DNA of 64,000 nucleotides from the NCBI RefSeq assembly GCF_024198235.1, contig NZ_JAKCFB010000026.1:62001-126000 (forward strand). The letters run 5' to 3'. The position numbers and the translations under genes were made by a program. Below the pieces are notes generated by a model. That model had not been told where the DNA came from. It was given only the letters and a program-made list of their open reading frames with translations, and searched no databases. Of the stretch, positions 24,604 through 34,703 are shown piece after piece (within the stretch, counting starts at the first letter, position 1; each line of letters starts with the position of its first letter). This DNA comes from Myxococcus dinghuensis. GTDB lineage: Bacteria > Myxococcota > Myxococcia > Myxococcales > Myxococcaceae.

Positions 24604-24867
24604 TCAGGGGCGGTGGTCCCGGGCGCATGCGTAGACCATGTCCGCGATGGCGGAGAGGGTCTGGAGGTTCTCGACCCTCAAGGCGTCCGCGGGCACGGTG
24701 ATGCCGTATTGCTTCTCGATGAAGCCCACCATCCGCGCCGTCTCCAGCGAGTTCAGGATGCCGAGCTCGAGCAGGGGCGTGGACGGGAGGAGGTCCTCCG
24801 CGTCGCCCTCGAGGATTTCGTCGGCGATGTACCGCGTGAGGCCTTCGAGGAGCTGCGCCTGATTCAT
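24604..24867 (-). CDS. Free-standing acyl carrier protein
   Basis: 87 residues, convergent with the last PKS gene and 27 bases from its stop. The sequence has a carrier-protein helix II with LGILNSLETARMVGFIE; Ser40 is the likely phosphopantetheine site, preceded by Asn instead of the usual Asp. A GGGGGAAGAG stretch precedes the ATG on the minus strand. A discrete carrier next to a KS-AT protein that has no ACP suggests it could load or accept an unusual unit for that KS. It also lies 128 bases downstream of the fumarase gene on the same strand, so membership in the cluster is an inference. Confidence 0.85.
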   Translation of the reverse strand: MNQAQLLEGLTRYIADEILEGDAEDLLPSTPLLELGILNSLETARMVGFIEKQYGITVPADALRVENLQTLSAIADMVYACARDHRP

Positions 24868-24994
24868 GGTGCTCTTCCCCCCTGCGACGAGTCGGGGGGA
24901 AGCAAAGCATGTCCGGCGCGCGCGCCAGCAGGGGAGGAGGGGCCTGTTGCTCACTATCCGATGACGCCCGACCCCACCCCCGGAGACGCCGCGC

Positions 24995-26629
<1,635 letters not shown>

Positions 26630-26717
26630 TCCGTGGCCTCGTCGAGGTGTCTACGGCGCGCAGGAGTAGCGCCCTTGGCCCCGGGATGGGAACCAAAAGC
26701 GTGGGGTGGGGGACCGC

Positions 26718-26885
26718 CTAGTCGGCCACCGGCTCGAAGTCCTGCTTCGAGGCGCCACAATCCGGGCACGTCCAGTCCGCCGGCAGGTCCTCGAAGGGTG
26801 TCCCCGGAGGGATTCCGGTGGTGGGGTCGCCTTCCGCCGGGTCGTAGACGTGGCCGCACGGCAGGCAGCGGTAGCGCTTGGACAT
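26718..26885 (-). CDS. Rubredoxin
   Basis: 55 residues. The two Cys pairs that bind the single iron are visible as CLPCGHVYDP and CPDCGASK, with the conserved DLPADWTCP stretch between them. This length and pattern are diagnostic of the classic small rubredoxin, a one-electron carrier in the cytosol, often used by alkane hydroxylases, rubrerythrins or P450-like systems. It is followed on the same strand by the fumarase gene and is divergent from the OmpA-like gene with about 100 bases between starts. Confidence 0.95.
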   Translation of the reverse strand: MSKRYRCLPCGHVYDPAEGDPTTGIPPGTPFEDLPADWTCPDCGASKQDFEPVAD

Positions 26886-26984
26886 GGCGTGAGGATAGCC
26901 CGGTCCTTCCAGGCGCGGGGGGCGGACGGTCGGCTGGTGGGCACCACCCCCAGCCGACAACTCGCGGTGGGCCCAGGTTGTGCG

Positions 26985-28343
26985 ATGCTGTGGACCCCCG
27001 TGGCTTCTTCCCCTGTACAGGCACTGTTGGTCGGCATGCTGGCGCTGGTCGCCGTCACCGCGCGCGCGGCGGAACCCTCCTCCGTCGAACAGCGAGCCCG
27101 GGAGGACCTGGACCGACAGCTCCAGGCGCTGGTGAAGACGCCGCCGCCGGAGGTCCTCATCACCTACGAGGGCCTGCCGGGCGCGGGCACGTCCCGGGGC
27201 TACAAGCTGCTGGAGATGGACTTCATCCTCAACGGCCAGCCCCTGGCCGTCCCCGCGCTGGAGACCATCGGCGCGCCGGGCACCCACCGGCTGGCGGCCC
27301 TCAAGGTGGAGGAGGGCTCCTACACGCTCGTGTCCCGTGTCACGTACACGAACGACCAGTGGAACCTCTTCAGCGAGGAGAGCGGCTTCCTCTGGAAGAT
27401 GACCGCCTCCGTCACGTTCCAGGCCCAGCGGGGCCTGCGCGTGAAGGTCCGGGTCGTCCCGGGCATCAACCCCACGGCCCCGGACCCCCGGCTCAAGCTG
27501 AAGTTGATGCATGACGTGTCCGCGGAGATGACGGCGCCGCTCGCGGATGCGTCGCTGGCGGACCCTCCGGTCGCGGGACCGCGTGTCGCCACGGCGCCGC
27601 CGGTGACGCCTCCGCCCGTCAGCCCCCCACCTGTCACCCCCCCGCCCGTCAAGCCGCCACCCCTGGCCCTCCAGGCGCCGGTCCAGCCGCCCGAGCAGGG
27701 GCCGGTGGCGCCAGGGCGGCTGATGCTGAAGGTCCTCTCCGGAAAGAAGCCCGCCCAGGCCACCGCGTATGTCCGGGGCAAGGGGCCGCCGCAGCAGGTC
27801 ATCCTCGACAAGAAGGCGCGCAAGCCCACGGTGGTGATGCTGCCGCCGGGCGAGTACACGGTGGACGTGCTGTCGAAGGGCTTCCTGGCCCAGACGCGCC
27901 AGGTCCGCGTCACGCGCGAGAAGGACGCCGTCGTCTCGCTCTCGCTCTCGCGCGCCCCGTCGAAGAAGAACCAGTTGCCCCAGGTGAAGAACGAGCGCGT
28001 GGAGCTGCCCAAGCCGCCGCGTTTCGCCGACAAGCAGTCCGAGCCGCGCAAGGGCTCGACCAACGGGCTGGCCCTGCTGGTGGACATGATGGTCCGGGAC
28101 GAGTCGCTGCGGCTGCGCGTCGAGGGTCACACCGACAACCGCGAGACGGTGGCCGGGGCGCGTCAGGCGCTCTCCGAGGCGCGAGCGAAGGCCGTGGCGG
28201 GGCTGTTGGTCGACGCGGGGCTCTCGCCGGCGCGCGTCGAGTCCGTGGGCCTGGCGGACTCCCGTCCCAAGGCCCCCAACCTGATCCCGCGTGGCCGCGA
28301 GCTGAACCGCCGCGTGGACCTGGTCCTGCTGCGCGGCCCGTAG
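26985..28343 (+). CDS. Secreted protein with OmpA-like C-terminal domain
   Basis: About 452 residues if the ATG at 26985 is used; the true start could be a nearby GTG. A hydrophobic stretch (ALLVGMLALVAVTARA) near the N-terminus ends in an AxA-type cleavage site. The middle has a beta-rich segment (residues ~40-180), then a Pro-rich spacer built from PPV repeats (PPVTPPPVSPPPV), then a PEGA-like segment (LMLKVLSGKKPAQ, LPPGEYTVDV). The last ~110 residues form an OmpA-like peptidoglycan-binding domain, with RVEGHTDN and ELNRRVDLVL. It is probably periplasmic or envelope-bound, anchoring to peptidoglycan. It converges on the L,D-transpeptidase gene with 10 bases between stops, which fits an envelope theme. 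Confidence 0.8.
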   Translation: MLWTPVASSPVQALLVGMLALVAVTARAAEPSSVEQRAREDLDRQLQALVKTPPPEVLITYEGLPGAGTSRGYKLLEMDFILNGQPLAVPALETIGAPGTHRLAALKVEEGSYTLVSRVTYTNDQWNLFSEESGFLWKMTASVTFQAQRGLRVKVRVVPGINPTAPDPRLKLKLMHDVSAEMTAPLADASLADPPVAGPRVATAPPVTPPPVSPPPVTPPPVKPPPLALQAPVQPPEQGPVAPGRLMLKVLSGKKPAQATAYVRGKGPPQQVILDKKARKPTVVMLPPGEYTVDVLSKGFLAQTRQVRVTREKDAVVSLSLSRAPSKKNQLPQVKNERVELPKPPRFADKQSEPRKGSTNGLALLVDMMVRDESLRLRVEGHTDNRETVAGARQALSEARAKAVAGLLVDAGLSPARVESVGLADSRPKAPNLIPRGRELNRRVDLVLLRGP

Positions 28344-28353
28344 TCCTCCGGGC

Positions 28354-29115
28354 TCAGCGCCGGGCGTCGCGGGCCGGCGCGCCCGGGCTCACGACGTAGG
28401 CGCCCGTCTTCTCGTCCACGCGCGTACGCGGCAACTGGTGGCTCTCCTCGAAGAGCAGGTACGCGGGCTGGAGGCTGCGCCAGAACGCGACGAGGTCCGG
28501 GTCCAACCCCGCCTCCTGCTCGAGCTCGCTCAGCCCCGCGGTCGTCAACCGGCGCGGGAAGATGTGGATGGGCGTGTCCCGCTTCGTCTTGGCCCGCGTG
28601 TCGAGGGTCATGAGGTACAGCTCCTCGATGGGGGTGTCCTGGATGGCGATGCAGCCGATGCTCACGCAGTCGCCGTGGACGAAGATGTCACCGCCGAGCG
28701 GCACGCCGGGCCGCTGGCGCCGGCGGTCCGCGGCGTTGGGATAGCTGACCCGGATGGACAGGTGGTAGCTGCTCCAGGGGTTGAAGAGGTCGAGCGTGTA
28801 GAAGCCCTCCGGCACCTGGAGGTCTCCCTGCTGTCGCTTCGGCCCGGGTACGCCGGACGCCGCGCAGAACGGATAGGTCTTCACCTTGACGAGAGGCCCC
28901 CGCGCGGGGCCCGCCCAGACCTCCAGCTCGCCCTCGTGCTTGAAGGCGCGGACGTAGAGCTGCTCGGGGGGCCAGGCGACGCCGGCCGCGGAGAAGAGGC
29001 GGGTGAGCTCCCCCATCCGTTGCTTGCGCGCCGTGGCGACCCGGTCCTCCGCGGGGCTTGCTGTCGCGCAGAGGAGCACACTGCAGGCGAGGAGGAGGGG
29101 GAGGGCTCGGGTCAT
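28354..29115 (-). CDS. L,D-transpeptidase (YkuD fold), secreted
   Basis: 253 residues with a signal peptide (LPLLLACSVLLCATASPA). The catalytic motif HGDCVSIGCIA matches the YkuD signature HG(x)n-S-x-G-C, with Cys as nucleophile. Upstream there is a typical YkuD beta-sandwich with FPNAAD-like SYPNAADRRR and GGDIFVHG. Such enzymes form 3-3 crosslinks in peptidoglycan or attach proteins to it, in the periplasm. The gene converges on the OmpA-like gene and is 44 bases downstream of the DUF2071 gene on the same strand. Confidence 0.88.
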   Translation of the reverse strand: MTRALPLLLACSVLLCATASPAEDRVATARKQRMGELTRLFSAAGVAWPPEQLYVRAFKHEGELEVWAGPARGPLVKVKTYPFCAASGVPGPKRQQGDLQVPEGFYTLDLFNPWSSYHLSIRVSYPNAADRRRQRPGVPLGGDIFVHGDCVSIGCIAIQDTPIEELYLMTLDTRAKTKRDTPIHIFPRRLTTAGLSELEQEAGLDPDLVAFWRSLQPAYLLFEESHQLPRTRVDEKTGAYVVSPGAPARDARR

Positions 29116-29159
29116 GCGGCGTGGGACATCTCCGGCCCCACGTCCGTTCCCTCCCTCCG

Positions 29160-30176
29160 TCAGGGCGCGAAGCGCTCCCGGCGCAGGGGCCGCCAGCGGT
29201 AGGCGCATTCGGTGAGGTGGAGCACGGAGTCGAGCCGGGCCCCCGGCGCCAGCGGCCCCTCCTCGAGGTACTCGCAGTACAGCTCTACCGGGGTGGCGAA
29301 GCGCGCGTTCCAGGGCGCCCGGTCGATGGTGAGCACGTAGACGTGTCCACCGGCCACCCCGAGCGCGTCGTAGCACTCGACCAGGGGCTCGTGCAGGTCG
29401 TCCAGCCCGGTCCAGACGCTCGCCTCCGGAGGTTCGGTCCGGGGGCGCGTGTCGAAGACGCCCACCAGCCGGCCGCCGGGGAACGCGGCCTCCGGGTCCA
29501 CCGCGAGCGTGAGCAGGTCCCCTTCGCGGGCCATCACCATGTGGGCCTCGCCGAACGTGTGGAAGCGGAACTCGTCGAGCGCGTTGCCCACCCGGCGCAT
29601 CACCGGGTCGTTCGTCTCGCTCCGCACGAAGTAGCCGCCCCGGCGCCAGTCGCCGCGCGCGTTGCGGTAGCGCACCGCGGCCCGGTAGCTCGCCTGGTAG
29701 AAGCACACGCCCAGCAGCGGCGACACGCCCTGGGGCCGCATGTCGCGCAGCGACGACATCAGCACCTGGACCCACGCGGTGCCCCGGTGCAGCTCGGGCT
29801 CCAGCGGCGCGGGCAGCAGGCGCGCGAGCCGCCCGGCGTCCACCGCGTAGTTGAGCGAGACGGCCTCCACCCAGTGCGTCTGGACCTGGGTGAGCCAGGG
29901 GACGGAGGGGCACTCCTCCATGTCGGGCGTGCTGGGGCTGACGTCGAAGCGCTGGGTGAGCGCCGCGTGGGCCTCGCGCAGCGCCTGGTGGCCGGAGGGC
30001 GTGGGCCGCCAGAAGCGCCGCTCCTGACGTGCGTGGCCGGCGCTCACCAGCGCCCGCAGCGCCTCCGAGGGCGTCTCGATGCCGGCCCGCGCGAGCCGCT
30101 GGAGGAGGTCGTCCTCCGAGAGGCCGAGCGGCTCGGAGGCCAGCGCCACCAGCGCCGCGAGCGACTCCGGGCTCAT
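29160..30176 (-). CDS. Winged-helix protein fused to a DUF2071 (acetoacetate decarboxylase-like) domain
   Basis: 338 residues. The first ~85 residues read as a small winged-helix module (LAALVALASEPLGLSEDDLLQRL ... WRPTPSGHQAL), the kind used by MarR/PadR-like regulators. The remaining ~245 residues match the DUF2071/YqjF family, with VSLNYAVD, LPAPLEP and WTGLDDLHEPLVECYDALG. That family shares the acetoacetate decarboxylase fold, but its substrate is unknown. The start codon overlaps the stop of the upstream membrane-protein gene (ATGA), so the two are translationally coupled. It could be a ligand-sensing regulator that uses the barrel to bind a small molecule; this is inference. Confidence 0.75.
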   Translation of the reverse strand: MSPESLAALVALASEPLGLSEDDLLQRLARAGIETPSEALRALVSAGHARQERRFWRPTPSGHQALREAHAALTQRFDVSPSTPDMEECPSVPWLTQVQTHWVEAVSLNYAVDAGRLARLLPAPLEPELHRGTAWVQVLMSSLRDMRPQGVSPLLGVCFYQASYRAAVRYRNARGDWRRGGYFVRSETNDPVMRRVGNALDEFRFHTFGEAHMVMAREGDLLTLAVDPEAAFPGGRLVGVFDTRPRTEPPEASVWTGLDDLHEPLVECYDALGVAGGHVYVLTIDRAPWNARFATPVELYCEYLEEGPLAPGARLDSVLHLTECAYRWRPLRRERFAP

Positions 30177-30787
30177 ACCAGCCGGGCCTCTCGGGCCCCC
30201 GACGCGAGCCGACGCATCCGGGCCCGGTGCAGGGCCAGCCCTCCTCCGAACTGCACCAGGAACCACAGCCCGCCGAGCACGCCGAAGGCCTGGTCGGGGA
30301 GCGCCGTCATCACCAGCGACATCGCTGCGAAGAACGCGGCCACGATGAACCACTCCCTCCCCATCAGCGCGCCCATCATCGAGAAGGCCGTGGCGAACAG
30401 GACACACGCCACCGCGGGCACGAACAGGAGCTCGAACCCGAGTCGCCAGTTGATGAGCGCCACGAGCACCATGCCGGCGATGAACGTCGTCCAGATGGCC
30501 CAGATCTGCCGCTCGACGAACGAGCGCGCCCCGGCCGTCTGTCCCCGCTTCAGCACGAAGATGGAGACCGCGTTGAACCCGAGGACGAGCGTCCAGAGGA
30601 GCACATAGGGCCCGGGGGCGCGTTGTCCCTGGCTCCAATGCCACTGAGTACCCGCGAACCCCAGGGCGTTGGTGAAGGCATGGAGCATCCAGAGGACGCC
30701 CCAGTTCTGGAGCGCGGAGTCATCGCGCGCCTGGGTCACGACGCGGCGGATGAGGTCGAGGGCTTGATGGGCTTCGTCGCGGTTCAT
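30173..30787 (-). CDS. Multi-pass membrane protein of unknown function
   Basis: 204 residues with about five or six hydrophobic spans (for example YVLLWTLVLGFNAVSIFVL, AIWTTFIAGMVLVALI, FVPAVACVLFATAFSMMG, WFIVAAFFAAMSLVMTAL) after a soluble N-terminal helix (MNRDEAHQALDLIRRVV). It ends inside the start codon of the wHTH-DUF2071 gene. In many bacteria, membrane proteins of this shape are paired with a small winged-helix regulator, so the pair may form one sensory or regulatory unit. No motif allows a firmer call. Confidence 0.75.
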   Translation of the reverse strand: MNRDEAHQALDLIRRVVTQARDDSALQNWGVLWMLHAFTNALGFAGTQWHWSQGQRAPGPYVLLWTLVLGFNAVSIFVLKRGQTAGARSFVERQIWAIWTTFIAGMVLVALINWRLGFELLFVPAVACVLFATAFSMMGALMGREWFIVAAFFAAMSLVMTALPDQAFGVLGGLWFLVQFGGGLALHRARMRRLASGAREARLV

Positions 30788-30918
30788 CGCGCGGCGGAGT
30801 CTACGCGAGCCGCGCGCGCCTGCCTGCCCCGTGCCTTTGCCTGGGGGGAGCGTCCGGTGGCGCACCGCCGCGCGGTCCGATGGTGACGTCGTCGATGACG
30901 TGCTACCGCGCACCCTCC

Positions 30919-32343
30919 ATGGCCCCTTCATGTCCCCCGTCGTCGAAGTCGTTGCGTCTGGTCGTGTTCCTGCTCGTGGTCGTCGCCGCGCGCTCGGGGG
31001 GCTCCTCGCCGCCCGGCTCCGAGGCCGAGACGCGAGAGGCGACGCGAAAGGGAGGGCGTGTGGCCCCGAGCCAGGACCCGAGGGTCGCGAGCTCCCGCGG
31101 GCCTGACGGGGGCACGCCGGACGCGGGCGCGCCCCGGGACGGGAGCCCCGCGGGGGTCGGAGGCGACGTCAGGCCCGCGGCCCTCCGCGTGAAGCGGGAG
31201 TCGCTGGCGGGGGGACCCGGCGCGGGAGACGCGGGCCCCATCCCGGCGGATGGGGGCACCGTCATCACCTCCACGCTGTCCGGGACGCTGACGCGGGCGG
31301 GGTCCCCGTATCGAATCGTGGGGGATGCCCAGGGCATCGTCACCGTCCCCAAGGGCAAGGTGCTCCGGGTCGAGCCAGGGGTCGTCCTGGACTTCCGAGG
31401 TCGCCCGGAGGTGACGCTGGCGGACGTGGACCCGCGGGCACCGAGCAGCGTGATGAACCACCAGAAGGGGCGGGTGGAGATGCGTGTCTACGGCGGCATC
31501 CAGGTGCGCGGCACGGAGGCCAGCCCCGTGGTCCTCACGTCGTCCAACGCCTATGGCTGGTGGGGCATGAACTTCATGGGCGAGGGGTCGGTGGGGGATG
31601 GCGACCCCGTGTTCGAGCAGATGATCTTCGAGAAGGTGCGCAAGAACGACTACAACGGCGGGCGCGAGCGGACGCGGGGCGCCATGTGGGCGTACTACCC
31701 GGGGCCGGTGACCATCCGTCGCTCGACGTTCCGCGACAACCTGGTGTCGGCCAAGTGCGGCGCGGTGGACCTGATGTTCACGGTGGGCTCGCTCGTCGAG
31801 GGCAATCGCTTCGAGAACAACCGCACGTCGGACATCGACCGCTTCGCGCAGCCGGGGACCTTCTCCATGGCCGGGGGCGCGGCGCTGTGCGTGACGCATG
31901 GACGGAACTCGGTGGTGCGCGGCAACACCTTCCGGGGCAACGTGCTGGAGGCGTTCCGCGGCAGCCTCTACACCTCCCTGGCCCTCCGCCCCTTCCTGAC
32001 GTGGCCCAATCCCCAGAACATCTACGACCTGGGCGGCGGCGGGGCCATGCACTACTTCCAGCCGAACAACGACCTCGCCGAGGACAACCTCTTCGAGGAC
32101 AACACCGTGATCCAAGGTCCGGGGTCGGCCATCGTCATCGAGGACATCGGCACGCGCGGCGTCACCCTGCGCGGCAATCGCTTCGTCAACAACCGGGCGG
32201 GCTCGGGTGGGGTGGTGGTGTGCTATCGCGCCGTGGGCGAGGTGGAGCTGGTGTTGACCCCCGACAACGTCTTCCAGAACAACACCGCGAACGGGGCTGC
32301 CGCACCCGCCGTGACTGGCGAGTGCACGGTCGATACCCAGTAG
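30919..32343 (+). CDS. Exported right-handed beta-helix protein
   Basis: About 474 residues from the ATG at 30919; earlier starts at 30880 or 30895 are possible. A hydrophobic export segment (LRLVVFLLVVVAA) is followed by RSGGSSPPGS, where a Cys in place of Arg would make a perfect lipobox. Residues ~45-115 are a low-complexity Gly/Pro/Asp linker. The rest shows beta-helix coils with Asn/Asp ladders (LVEGNRFENNRT, VVRGNTFRGNV, AEDNLFEDNTV, LRGNRFVNNRAG), as in the pectate-lyase-like parallel beta-helix fold. No catalytic residues can be assigned. It is probably a cell-surface or secreted protein, with carbohydrate binding a family-based guess. Confidence 0.75.
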   Translation: MAPSCPPSSKSLRLVVFLLVVVAARSGGSSPPGSEAETREATRKGGRVAPSQDPRVASSRGPDGGTPDAGAPRDGSPAGVGGDVRPAALRVKRESLAGGPGAGDAGPIPADGGTVITSTLSGTLTRAGSPYRIVGDAQGIVTVPKGKVLRVEPGVVLDFRGRPEVTLADVDPRAPSSVMNHQKGRVEMRVYGGIQVRGTEASPVVLTSSNAYGWWGMNFMGEGSVGDGDPVFEQMIFEKVRKNDYNGGRERTRGAMWAYYPGPVTIRRSTFRDNLVSAKCGAVDLMFTVGSLVEGNRFENNRTSDIDRFAQPGTFSMAGGAALCVTHGRNSVVRGNTFRGNVLEAFRGSLYTSLALRPFLTWPNPQNIYDLGGGGAMHYFQPNNDLAEDNLFEDNTVIQGPGSAIVIEDIGTRGVTLRGNRFVNNRAGSGGVVVCYRAVGEVELVLTPDNVFQNNTANGAAAPAVTGECTVDTQ

Positions 32344-32360
32344 GCTGCCAGGCGTCGGCC

Positions 32361-32387
32361 CGGGCCTCTCGCGTGGTGGGAGGCCCG
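32361..32387 (+). terminator. Hairpin downstream of the beta-helix gene
   Basis: Eight-base arms CGGGCCTC and GAGGCCCG with an 11-base loop start 18 bases after the stop codon and are followed by AATAAAG. It is likely a terminator, although no U-run follows. Confidence 0.5.
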
Positions 32388-32457
32388 AATAAAGTCGGGC
32401 CGGGGTCGTCAGAGGACGCATACACCCCAGCGGGCACCCAGCTCCGAGGTCACCCAC

Positions 32458-33114
32458 ATGAACTCCCTCTCCTCCGCCGTCGTCGCCGCCCTCCTCCTTG
32501 CCGGCAGTGCCCAGGCCCAGTCAGTTCGCAACCACGTCGAGCGTTCGCAGGACCGCCGGGAGATTCGCGAGGACAAGCGCGAGCTGCGCGATGACCGTCG
32601 TGACCTCGAGCAGCTCAAATCCATCCTGGCCCGCTTCGACCGGGCCTGGTCCAGCCGCAACGAGCGGGAGATGCGCTCGGTCGAGTCGTCGCTGCGCCAG
32701 GCGCTCCGGTCCGAGCTGCGCGAGAGCAAGCGGGAGCTGTCCGATGCCCAGGCCGAGGCCCGCCGCAGCCAGCGCGAGGTCCGCGTGGACAAGTGGGAGG
32801 TTCGCAACGATTCGCTCTGGGGACGCCGGGCCGTCGTCGTCAGCGGCCAGCACGAGGTGCGCGACGACCGCCGGGACGCGCGCGATGACCGGCGAGACGT
32901 CCGTCAGGAGGCCGCCGCGCTGCGCACGCGCGTGGCGATCGCCCGTGAGCTGGATGACCTCGACGGCATGCGCTCGGGTGGCACGCTGCACCGCAAGCGC
33001 GACCTCATCCAGGAGCTGATCAGCCTGGCCGAGCTGGAGCTCCGCCAGGGCAAGCAGGAGCTGCGAGAGGACCACCGCGAGCGCCGCGAGGACCGCCGCG
33101 ACGGTTGGCGCTGA
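32458..33114 (+). CDS. Exported, highly charged coiled-coil protein
   Basis: 218 residues. Residues 1-20 are a signal peptide ending in GSAQAQ. The rest is almost entirely helical and rich in Arg, Glu and Asp, with recurring short units such as REDKRELRDDRRD, RESKREL, REVRVDKWEVR, RDDRRDARDDRRD and REDHRERREDRRD. This gives a long alternating-charge (single alpha-helix or coiled-coil) character. Cys and Pro are absent. It should be periplasmic. I do not recognise a characterised family; several myxobacterial proteins look like this, but the function is unknown. Confidence 0.82.
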   Translation: MNSLSSAVVAALLLAGSAQAQSVRNHVERSQDRREIREDKRELRDDRRDLEQLKSILARFDRAWSSRNEREMRSVESSLRQALRSELRESKRELSDAQAEARRSQREVRVDKWEVRNDSLWGRRAVVVSGQHEVRDDRRDARDDRRDVRQEAAALRTRVAIARELDDLDGMRSGGTLHRKRDLIQELISLAELELRQGKQELREDHRERREDRRDGWR

Positions 33115-33130
33115 AGTCCACGGGGGTGGG

Positions 33131-33152
33131 CCCGGCGCATTCGCTCGCCGGG
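33131..33152 (+). terminator. Hairpin downstream of the coiled-coil gene
   Basis: Perfect seven-base arms CCCGGCG and CGCCGGG with an eight-base loop lie 16 bases after the stop. It is a plausible terminator with no U-run. Confidence 0.5.
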
Positions 33153-33220
33153 TGACACTTCCCGTCCGCCACCGACGACGGTCCTTCCGAATGCCCGCGG
33201 GCCGGCGTTGACTGGGGCGC

Positions 33221-34693
33221 GTGGGCATCTGGACCAAGAAGAACATCCAGCGACTCCAGGGCGAGGACGGTGAGGGCCACGCGCTCCACCGCACCCTGAG
33301 CGGGCTCCAACTGACGCTGCTGGGCATCGGGGCCATCATCGGCGCGGGCATCTTCGTGGTGACGGGCACGGCGGCGGCCCAGCACGCGGGCCCCGCCATC
33401 GTCCTGTCCTTCGTGCTGGCCGGCGTGGGCTGTCTCTTCGCGGGGCTGTGCTACGCGGAGTTCGCGTCGATGATTCCCGTCGCGGGCAGCGCGTACACCT
33501 ATGGCTACGCGACGCTGGGCGAGCTGGTGGCGTGGATCATCGGGTGGGACCTGATGCTGGAGTACCTCTTCGCCTCCTCGGCGGTGGCGGTGGGCTGGTC
33601 CGGCTACTTCACGTCGTTCCTGCGCGACTACCTCCACTGGAACCTGCCGGCGGCCCTGAGCAACGCGCCCTTCGAGACGCGGCCCGGCTCGCTCGTCCCC
33701 CAGGCCACGGGGGCCCTGGTGAACCTGCCCGCCGTGCTGCTCGTGGCGGTGTTGACGGTGCTGCTCGTGGTGGGCATCCACGAGTCGGCCCGCGTCAACA
33801 ACATCATCGTCTTCCTCAAGGTCTCCATCGTCCTGCTCGTCATCGGCTTCGGCGCGTTCCACGTCGACACGTCGCACTGGCGACCCTTCATCCCCCCGAA
33901 CACGGGGCGCTTCGGCGAGTTCGGCTGGAGCGGGGTGCTCGCGGGCGCGGGTGTCATCTTCTTCGCCTACATCGGCTTCGACGCCGTCTCCACCGCCGCG
34001 CAGGAGACGCGGGAGCCGAGCCGGGACCTCCCGATGGGCATCCTCGGGTCGCTGGCCGTCTGCACCGTGCTCTACGTCCTCATGGCCGGGGTGATGACGG
34101 GGTTGGCGCCGTACCAGACCCTGGATGTCCCCGAGCCCGTCTACGTGGCCATCTCCCGGGGCGGGCCTGCCTTGGCGTGGTTGCGTCCGGTCGTCGGGCT
34201 GGGCGCCATCGCGGGGCTGGCGTCGGTGGTGCTGGTGATGCTGCTGGGCCAGCCGCGGGTGTTCTTCGCCATGTCGCGCGACGGGCTCCTGCCGCCGTTC
34301 TTCGGCCGCATCCACCCGCGTTTCCGCACCCCCTATGTCTCCACGCTCATCACCGGCGGCGTGTCGATGGTGGTCGCGGGCTTGTTCCCCATCGGCCTGT
34401 TGGGGCACCTGGTCTCCATCGGGACCCTGTTCGCGTTCATCGTGGTGTGCGCGGGCATCCTCGTGTTGCGCTACACGCGGCCGGACCTGCCCCGGCCCTT
34501 CCGCACGCCATTCGTCCCGGCGGTGCCGATCCTGGGCATCCTCAGTTGCGGCGCGTTGATGCTGGGGTTGGGGCTGGAGACCTGGCTGCGGCTCATCATC
34601 TGGCTGGCCATCGGCCTGGTCATCTACTTCACCTATGGACGCAAGCACTCGCGGGCCGCGCGCGAGGAGGCCGGCGCGCCGGGCCAGGATTAG
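33221..34693 (+). CDS. APC-superfamily amino-acid permease (cationic amino acid transporter type)
   Basis: 490 residues from a GTG, with about 12 membrane spans. The first span has GIGAIIGAGIFVVTG, the conserved unwound TM1 of the APC fold, and TM6 has FFAYIGFDAVSTAAQE, a hallmark of CAT/YfnA-like permeases. It should import an amino acid in symport with protons across the inner membrane. The substrate, usually cationic or branched residues in this subfamily, cannot be set from sequence. The gene stands alone, converging with the P450 gene with 10 bases between stops. Confidence 0.9.
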   Translation: MGIWTKKNIQRLQGEDGEGHALHRTLSGLQLTLLGIGAIIGAGIFVVTGTAAAQHAGPAIVLSFVLAGVGCLFAGLCYAEFASMIPVAGSAYTYGYATLGELVAWIIGWDLMLEYLFASSAVAVGWSGYFTSFLRDYLHWNLPAALSNAPFETRPGSLVPQATGALVNLPAVLLVAVLTVLLVVGIHESARVNNIIVFLKVSIVLLVIGFGAFHVDTSHWRPFIPPNTGRFGEFGWSGVLAGAGVIFFAYIGFDAVSTAAQETREPSRDLPMGILGSLAVCTVLYVLMAGVMTGLAPYQTLDVPEPVYVAISRGGPALAWLRPVVGLGAIAGLASVVLVMLLGQPRVFFAMSRDGLLPPFFGRIHPRFRTPYVSTLITGGVSMVVAGLFPIGLLGHLVSIGTLFAFIVVCAGILVLRYTRPDLPRPFRTPFVPAVPILGILSCGALMLGLGLETWLRLIIWLAIGLVIYFTYGRKHSRAAREEAGAPGQD

Positions 34694-34703
34694 GCGGGCG
34701 CGT

